Source: Arthrobacter nitrophenolicus
GTDB taxonomy: Bacteria > Actinomycetota > Actinomycetes > Actinomycetales > Micrococcaceae
Reading direction: 5' to 3'
Length of the DNA: 36,441 nucleotides
Assembly: GCF_000332815.1 (NCBI RefSeq)
Contig: NZ_AOFD01000045.1
Location: 1-36,441 of the forward strand
This document shows positions 32,623-36,441 of this stretch, in pieces. A program made the position numbers and the translations under genes. Numbering within the stretch: position 1 is the first letter of the stretch; the number at the start of each line of letters is the position of its first letter. The notes under the pieces are model-generated. The model did not search any database. It worked only from the letters and a program-made list of their open reading frames with translations, and was not told where the DNA came from.

Positions 32623-33066
32623 TCAGCCGATCCGTTCGGCGAGGGAGACGATGAGCCCCTCCGGGCCGCGCACGTAGGCCATGCGCCAGGTGTTCTCGTA
32701 TTCGCCGATTCCGCCCACCAGCCCGTAGCCTTCCGCGGCCAGCCGGTCCACCGTCCCTTTGAGGTCCTCCACCTCGAAGGAGATGTTGCGCAGCCCCAGC
32801 TCGTTGGCCATTGCCGTAGGTGATCCGGGCTGGTGGCCGGGGCGGATGAACCTTCCGAGCTCCAGCATGGTTCCGCCGCCGGGCGGACGCAGCATGACAA
32901 TCTCGGTGCGGGAGTTGGGGATGCCGCACACCGTGTCCAGGAACGCGCCCTCGAGTTCCATCGGTCCGCCCTCCACCTCGAGGCCCAGCCCGACGAAGAA
33001 CTCGGTGACTTTCTTCAGGTCGGCCACGGTGATGCCTATGTGGTCAAAACGCCGTATCGCTGCCAT
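32623..33066 (-). CDS. VOC (glyoxalase/dioxygenase superfamily) protein
   Basis: A 147-residue cytoplasmic metalloprotein fold with two beta-alpha-beta3 modules. The N-terminal module begins FDHIGITVADLKKVTEFFVG (His in F-D-H-I-G-I-T-V as metal ligand), with the second ligand in a GTMLELGRF-type strand (Glu). The second module contains LRNISFEVEDLKGTVDRLAA and a C-terminal YVRGPEGLIVSLAER (Glu). The pattern fits methylmalonyl-CoA-epimerase/glyoxalase-like VOC proteins of unknown substrate. It lies 53 bp upstream of the DinB gene in the same direction as transcribed, so the two are possibly cotranscribed (DinB first). Confidence 0.87.
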   Translation of the reverse strand: MAAIRRFDHIGITVADLKKVTEFFVGLGLEVEGGPMELEGAFLDTVCGIPNSRTEIVMLRPPGGGTMLELGRFIRPGHQPGSPTAMANELGLRNISFEVEDLKGTVDRLAAEGYGLVGGIGEYENTWRMAYVRGPEGLIVSLAERIG

Positions 33067-33119
33067 GTACGTCTCCTGGGGTTGGTTGCTGTTTTGTGGC
33101 TGCCGCCGGCGTACCGGTG

Positions 33120-33617
33120 CTAACGGAGCCCCTTGGCGTAGGCGGCCTGGCCCACGTGCTGGAGGCAGTCGGCCAGTGTGCTGACCAGCCGGACGCCGAG
33201 CGTGACGGGCGGATCCCAGCGCCTATCCACAATGCGGTCCAGGTCCCCGTCGCCGAGTCCTTCAAGGAAGTCCTTGGTCTGCCGGTGCACGGCGTCGTAG
33301 TACTCCAGCAGCAGTTCCGCTTCCGCCTGCACCGCGTCCACCTGTTCGCTTGAGTGGCCGTAGCCGGTGTCCCGTTCCGGCAGCGGCAGGCCAAAGCGCT
33401 TCACGAACCCCTGCCCCGTCCAGACCTGCTCCAGCCCGGCCGCGTCAGCGACCTGCGCATCCTCCACCCGGCCAAGGTGCCAGATGAGCCAGGCGATAGA
33501 GTTCCCCGTACCGGCCGGGCGCCGGGCGAGGGAAGCGCCGTCGAGCCCCTCCAGCGTGGCTTCCACGGTCTCCCGGATCCTGCCGAACGCGTCCAGCAGC
33601 AGCTCACTGGTTTTCAT
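33120..33617 (-). CDS. DinB/DUF664 family protein (possible mycothiol-dependent enzyme)
   Basis: A 165-residue four-helix bundle of the DinB superfamily. Three histidines in the positions expected for metal binding are present: WLIWHLGRVEDAQ (His47), YYDAVHRQTKDFL and ADCLQHVGQAAYAKG. Actinobacterial members with this W-H-L-x-R/H, H-x-x-T and H-x-G-Q set are often mycothiol-dependent transferases or maleylpyruvate isomerase relatives, but the substrate here is not evident. The start is ATG 33617, with AGGGGGA upstream. It precedes the VOC gene on the same strand. Confidence 0.86.
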   Translation of the reverse strand: MKTSELLLDAFGRIRETVEATLEGLDGASLARRPAGTGNSIAWLIWHLGRVEDAQVADAAGLEQVWTGQGFVKRFGLPLPERDTGYGHSSEQVDAVQAEAELLLEYYDAVHRQTKDFLEGLGDGDLDRIVDRRWDPPVTLGVRLVSTLADCLQHVGQAAYAKGLR

Positions 33618-33629
33618 CGGTCCCCCTCT

Positions 33630-33956
33630 TTACGCCTTGGCCGCGCGGATTGCCCTGCGGACCGCGCCGCCGAGCGCGGTGATGACCGGCACCAGGCAGA
33701 ACAGTGCCACCACGGTGTTCGGCCGGAACGACACCTGCCCGCCGACATTCCGGTACACACCCAGCGGCAGGACCATGCCGCCTCCCCCGCCGCCGGACGC
33801 GCCCTCCTGCCCGGCCTCGCCGCCGCCTCCAAAGCCGAACGACACCAGGGCCACCGGGATGACCTCCTCCCCTCCGAGCTGGACCGGGGCTCCATACGCC
33901 CGGGCGACGCCGATGTTCTTGAACGATTCGATCAGGGACGCGAATGTATCAGCCAT
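33630..33956 (-). CDS. GerW (YtfJ) family protein
   Basis: A 108-residue protein of the GerW family, named from Bacillus spore germination but widespread in non-sporulating actinobacteria. Seen: FASLIESFKNIGVARAYGAP, VQLGGEEVIPVALVSFGFGG (the G-x-x-x-I-P-V-x-x-V-x-x-G-F-G-G-G core), a glycine-rich stretch (GGGGEAGQEGASGGGGGGMV), and the hydrophobic end TVVALFCLVPVITALGGAVR. The length is near the family norm. The start is ATG 33956. It lies 12 bp upstream of the DinB gene and is likely cotranscribed with it. The function outside sporulation is unknown. Confidence 0.85.
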   Translation of the reverse strand: MADTFASLIESFKNIGVARAYGAPVQLGGEEVIPVALVSFGFGGGGEAGQEGASGGGGGGMVLPLGVYRNVGGQVSFRPNTVVALFCLVPVITALGGAVRRAIRAAKA

Positions 33957-34157
33957 GACCCCACCCTAGAAGTCCCGCCGGGCCCGCGGTAGCCCTGTAC
34001 GGGGTTCACTGCGCCTGCGGCCGGCGGGTCAGGAGAGAACCGGTGTTTGGTATCCCGGACTTCGGCCGCCTACCAGGGAGTAGGCCTTCAGCGCCAGTGC
34101 CCAGCCAGTAGCATCGTCCGGAGCCGCCTTTCCCGTGGCAACCCAAAGGAGACAACG

Positions 34158-35489
34158 ATGTGCCTTCATGACCACACTTCGGCGCCCACGCCGTCATCAA
34201 AGCTTCCCCGCCGCGGCATCCTCGCCGGCGCCGCAGCCCTCGCAGGCATTTCCGTCGCCAGCGTCGCTGCCCAGCTTGGCGGTGCTTCCGCCGCACGCGC
34301 CGGCCAGCCGGCCGGTCCCAACTACCACGGCCGGCCCCTCACCTATCCGCCGCTGGTCATCGAAGGCGGCACCGTCGTCGACCCCCTGACCGGCGACGCT
34401 GTGGAGGACGGCGTGCTGGTGCTCGACGGCGGCAAGGTGGCCGCCGTCGGAACGCGCGACGAAACGCGGAGGGCCGTTGCCGCCGTCGCGGGCCGTGCCC
34501 GGGTGCTGAACGCCACCGGCCGCTGGGTGCTGCCGGGGCTGGTGGACGTGCACGTCCACGCCAACGCGCTGGCCGACGCCCGGCTCATCCTGCAGGGCGG
34601 CGCGACCAGTGTCCGGAGCGGGTCGAGCAGCTTCTACCAGGACGTGGCGCTGGCGGCGCTGCCGGGCTGGGCGCCGGGTGTCTCGCCGCGGATGACGCCG
34701 GCCGGGCTGTTCGTCTCCCCCGACCTCGGCGACTCGCTGCTGGCCGATCCGGACCTCGCCCCGCTCGCCACCTTGCCCGCGGGCGTCCGCGAGCCGGCCG
34801 ACCTGGCGTACCTCACGCGCGTGAACCTCGCCCGCGGTGCGCAGGTCATCAAGACCCGCGCCAATCCGCGCGCAGGCCTTCCCGAGCAGGACCCGCGCGA
34901 GCTGGTGTACAACCGGGAGCAGCTGTCAGCCGTGGTCAAGGCTGCCAACGGCGCGGGCGTCCTGTGCCACGCGTACAGCGCCGAGGGGATCGACGGCGCC
35001 GTCCGGGCCGGGGTGCGCAGCATCGAGCACGGCGTGTTCGTGTCCGAGGAAACCATCGCGGAGATGGCGCGCCGCGGCACGTACTTCACGCCCACGATGG
35101 ATGCGATCACCAGCATGGCGTCCTCGCCCAACCCGGTCCTGGCGGCCCGCGGCCAGGAATACACGCCCGTCCTGCAGGCGGCAGTGCTGGCGGCGAAGGA
35201 GGCCGGCGTAACCATCGTGGCCGGCACGGACTCCTTCGGCACCGATGTCACCCCGATCGGCACCGAGGCGCGGCTGCTCGCCGAAGCCGGGCTGTCACCG
35301 CTGGAGGCGCTGCAGGCGGCCACCACCCACGCAGCCCGCCTGCTGGGCGTGCGCGACGTCGGCCGCTTGGTCCGCGGCGCACAGGCCGATGCGATCGTGG
35401 TCGACGCCGATCCGCTGGCCAGTGCCTCGGCGCTGGAGCAGGTGCGGGTGGTGGTGGCGCAGGGAGCGGTAGTGCGGAACGGGCTTTAA
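34158..35489 (+). CDS. Tat-exported amidohydrolase
   Basis: A 443-residue binuclear-metal amidohydrolase (imidazolonepropionase/dipeptidase-like group). ATG 34158 with AAAGGAGA upstream gives a twin-arginine signal (PRRGILAGAAALAGISVASV). Metal and active-site residues are visible: LVDVHVHAN (His132, His134), QVIKTRAN (Lys232, candidate carbamate), LCHAYS (His271), SIEHGVF (His291) and AGTDSFGT (Asp358). The C-terminus has GLSPLEALQAATTHAARLLG and GAQADAIVVDADPL, as in cytosolic members. Folding before Tat export fits a metalloenzyme. The substrate is unknown; prolidase- or hydantoinase-like activity cannot be excluded. Confidence 0.9.
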   Translation: MCLHDHTSAPTPSSKLPRRGILAGAAALAGISVASVAAQLGGASAARAGQPAGPNYHGRPLTYPPLVIEGGTVVDPLTGDAVEDGVLVLDGGKVAAVGTRDETRRAVAAVAGRARVLNATGRWVLPGLVDVHVHANALADARLILQGGATSVRSGSSSFYQDVALAALPGWAPGVSPRMTPAGLFVSPDLGDSLLADPDLAPLATLPAGVREPADLAYLTRVNLARGAQVIKTRANPRAGLPEQDPRELVYNREQLSAVVKAANGAGVLCHAYSAEGIDGAVRAGVRSIEHGVFVSEETIAEMARRGTYFTPTMDAITSMASSPNPVLAARGQEYTPVLQAAVLAAKEAGVTIVAGTDSFGTDVTPIGTEARLLAEAGLSPLEALQAATTHAARLLGVRDVGRLVRGAQADAIVVDADPLASASALEQVRVVVAQGAVVRNGL

Positions 35490-35491
35490 AC

Positions 35492-35540
35492 CACGAATGC
35501 CGTGGATACCTTTGCTGGTATCCACGGCATTCGTGTTTTT
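35492..35540. terminator. Intrinsic terminator between convergent genes
   Basis: A perfect 19-bp stem: CACGAATGCCGTGGATACC (35492-35510) and its complement (35517-35535), with a 6-nt loop (TTTGCT) and TTTTT at 35536-35540 for the forward gene. AAA just before the stem gives a short T-run for the reverse gene. It serves the amidohydrolase and probably the lipoprotein. Confidence 0.9.
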
Positions 35541-35542
35541 GT

Positions 35543-36274
35543 CTAGCGCTCGCAGGCCACCCCGTCTGAGTCGCCATCCATAGCCGGACGGTAGCCTGGC
35601 TGACCCGCATACAGAGGCGCTGCGCCTGCTGCCTTGGCGGCAGCGCAGTTTGCGTAGTAGACGGCAGCCGGAGCGGGAGCTACCGGAGCCGCCGGAGCCG
35701 GTGCCGGGGCGGGTGCAACCGGAGCGGCAGGTGCCGGTACCGGGACGGCCTGGCGGGCTGCGGCGTCCCGTGCAGCCTGCTCCGCTGCCGCCTGCGCTGC
35801 AGCAGCGGCGTCCGCGGCAGCCTTTTCAGCTGCTGCTTTCTGGGCCGCAGCCAGCTCGGCGGCCGCCTTGTCTGCAGCGGCCTTCTCGGCAGCAGCCTTT
35901 TCCGCTTCGATCTTCTCGAGGGACTTGACCCCGAGCTTCACGGTGGAGCCCTCTTCAGCCTGGGCATTCTCAGCCGGGTCCTGGGAGATGACCTGCCAGT
36001 TGCTCTTCTTGACGATCGACTTGCCGTCCACGATGTCCTTGGCCTCGACCTCAAATCCGAGGTCTTCCAACTGCTCCGTTGCCTTGTCGAGGGTCAGGCC
36101 CACGACTCCGGGAACGGTGACTTTGGCCGCAGCCGTGGCTACAGCAGTTGCCGCCGACGCCGGTTCTGTTGCCTCCTGCTTGTTGCCGCAGCCCGTCAGC
36201 ATCAGGCCGGCAAGCACAACAACTGCCAGCGTCTTCTTCACGGCTCCTCGCGGAGCCTGCGGATTGAGTGTCAT
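35543..36274 (-). CDS. Lipoprotein with PASTA-like domain, Ala/Lys/Glu stalk and Excalibur domain
   Basis: A 243-residue surface lipoprotein. It has a signal with lipobox LMLTGC (Cys29), and a PASTA-like domain (VTVPGVVGLTLDKATEQLED, LGF, D-x-GK, SNWQVISQDPAENAQAEEGS). A helical stalk of AEKAAAEKAAADKAAAELAA-type repeats (about 125-175) and a Pro/Ala linker follow. The C-terminal Excalibur domain is YYANCAAAKAAGAAPLYAGQ followed by PGYRPAMDGDSDGVACER (D-x-D-x-D-G-V-A-C, calcium binding, with the C-x-C disulfide pair). PASTA and Excalibur modules both point to a wall-facing role. The PASTA variant is shared with the lipoprotein at 5294-5716. Confidence 0.88.
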   Translation of the reverse strand: MTLNPQAPRGAVKKTLAVVVLAGLMLTGCGNKQEATEPASAATAVATAAAKVTVPGVVGLTLDKATEQLEDLGFEVEAKDIVDGKSIVKKSNWQVISQDPAENAQAEEGSTVKLGVKSLEKIEAEKAAAEKAAADKAAAELAAAQKAAAEKAAADAAAAAQAAAEQAARDAAARQAVPVPAPAAPVAPAPAPAPAAPVAPAPAAVYYANCAAAKAAGAAPLYAGQPGYRPAMDGDSDGVACER

Positions 36275-36344
36275 TTTTCCCCCTAGGAATGTTTGTGATG
36301 GTGATGCAGTTGGGGCGAGCGGAACCCCACAACAGATGGGCCGG

Positions 36345-36441
36345 CTACTCGCAGGCCACGCCGTCGAGGTCGCGGTCCAGCCCGGCGCGGTAACCGGCCT
36401 GCCCGGCGTACAGCGGCGCGGCGCCGGCTGCCCTGGCGGCG
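36345..36441 (-). CDS. Excalibur domain protein (cut by window edge)
   Basis: The reverse strand reads the C-terminus AARAAGAAPLYAGQAGYRAG then LDRDLDGVACE, ending at TAG (36345-36347). It matches the Excalibur end of the neighbouring lipoprotein (D-x-D-x-D-G-V-A-C), with one Asp to Leu change inside the loop (R-D-L-D-G). Only about 31 residues are present; the rest lies past the window edge. It is a tandem paralogue, 70 bp upstream in the same direction. Confidence 0.85.
   Translation of the reverse strand, partial: AARAAGAAPLYAGQAGYRAGLDRDLDGVACE

Overview
The window is high-GC DNA with actinobacterial gene styles: GTG and TTG starts, GGAGG-type ribosome binding sites, an Arr-type enzyme, Excalibur and Ltp surface modules, and Pro/Trp-rich membrane proteins. 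I read it as a chromosomal segment of a member of the Micrococcaceae (Arthrobacter/Pseudarthrobacter-like). That placement is inferred from gene content and protein flavour, because there is no rRNA or tRNA here to confirm it.

Layout. 1-3007: a Pat/HisC-like aminotransferase (cut by the window edge), a divergent Lrp/AsnC regulator and a TPP-dependent enzyme. 3070-3941: a lipoprotein and the remnant of an alpha/beta hydrolase. 3942-7800: a visibly AT-richer patch of envelope proteins (TM2-Ltp protein, PASTA-like lipoprotein, two membrane proteins) flanked by gene remnants. 8094-20193: housekeeping and accessory singletons: GYD protein, SulP transporter, a small barrel protein divergent from a LuxR regulator, alpha/beta hydrolase, AlkD-like glycosylase, EamA exporter, Arr rifamycin ADP-ribosyltransferase, a YVTN beta-propeller surface protein, a bile-acid:sodium-type symporter, cupin, and a DUF1295 membrane protein. 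20310-26033: a sugar-acid catabolic cluster. 26109-36441: HhH protein, methyltransferase-like protein, DUF2177, CNNM/CorC protein, secreted proteins, K+ channel, GDPD, VOC, DinB, GerW, a Tat-exported amidohydrolase, and two Excalibur proteins, one cut by the edge.

The most interesting system is 20310-26033. A GntR/UTRA regulator is divergent from a KdgT-type permease, followed by a RuBisCO-like protein (RLP) with the K-D-D-E metal-site signature, a DUF1537 acid-sugar kinase and a zinc alcohol dehydrogenase. The logic is import, oxidation to a 3-oxo acid, phosphorylation, then RLP-catalysed C-C cleavage. This parallels the known oxo-isoapionate (Oia) branch of apiose/apionate catabolism, but with a different dehydrogenase and transporter. 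A promoter and a perfect CGTAC-N5-GTACG operator candidate lie in the divergent gap.

Sequence quality is a second theme. Seven otherwise intact genes each carry one 1-nt indel, six of them apparent losses of a single base, mostly in short C or G runs. This looks more like homopolymer error in an unpolished assembly than decay, and it hides the true start of the RLP and the ends of several other genes.
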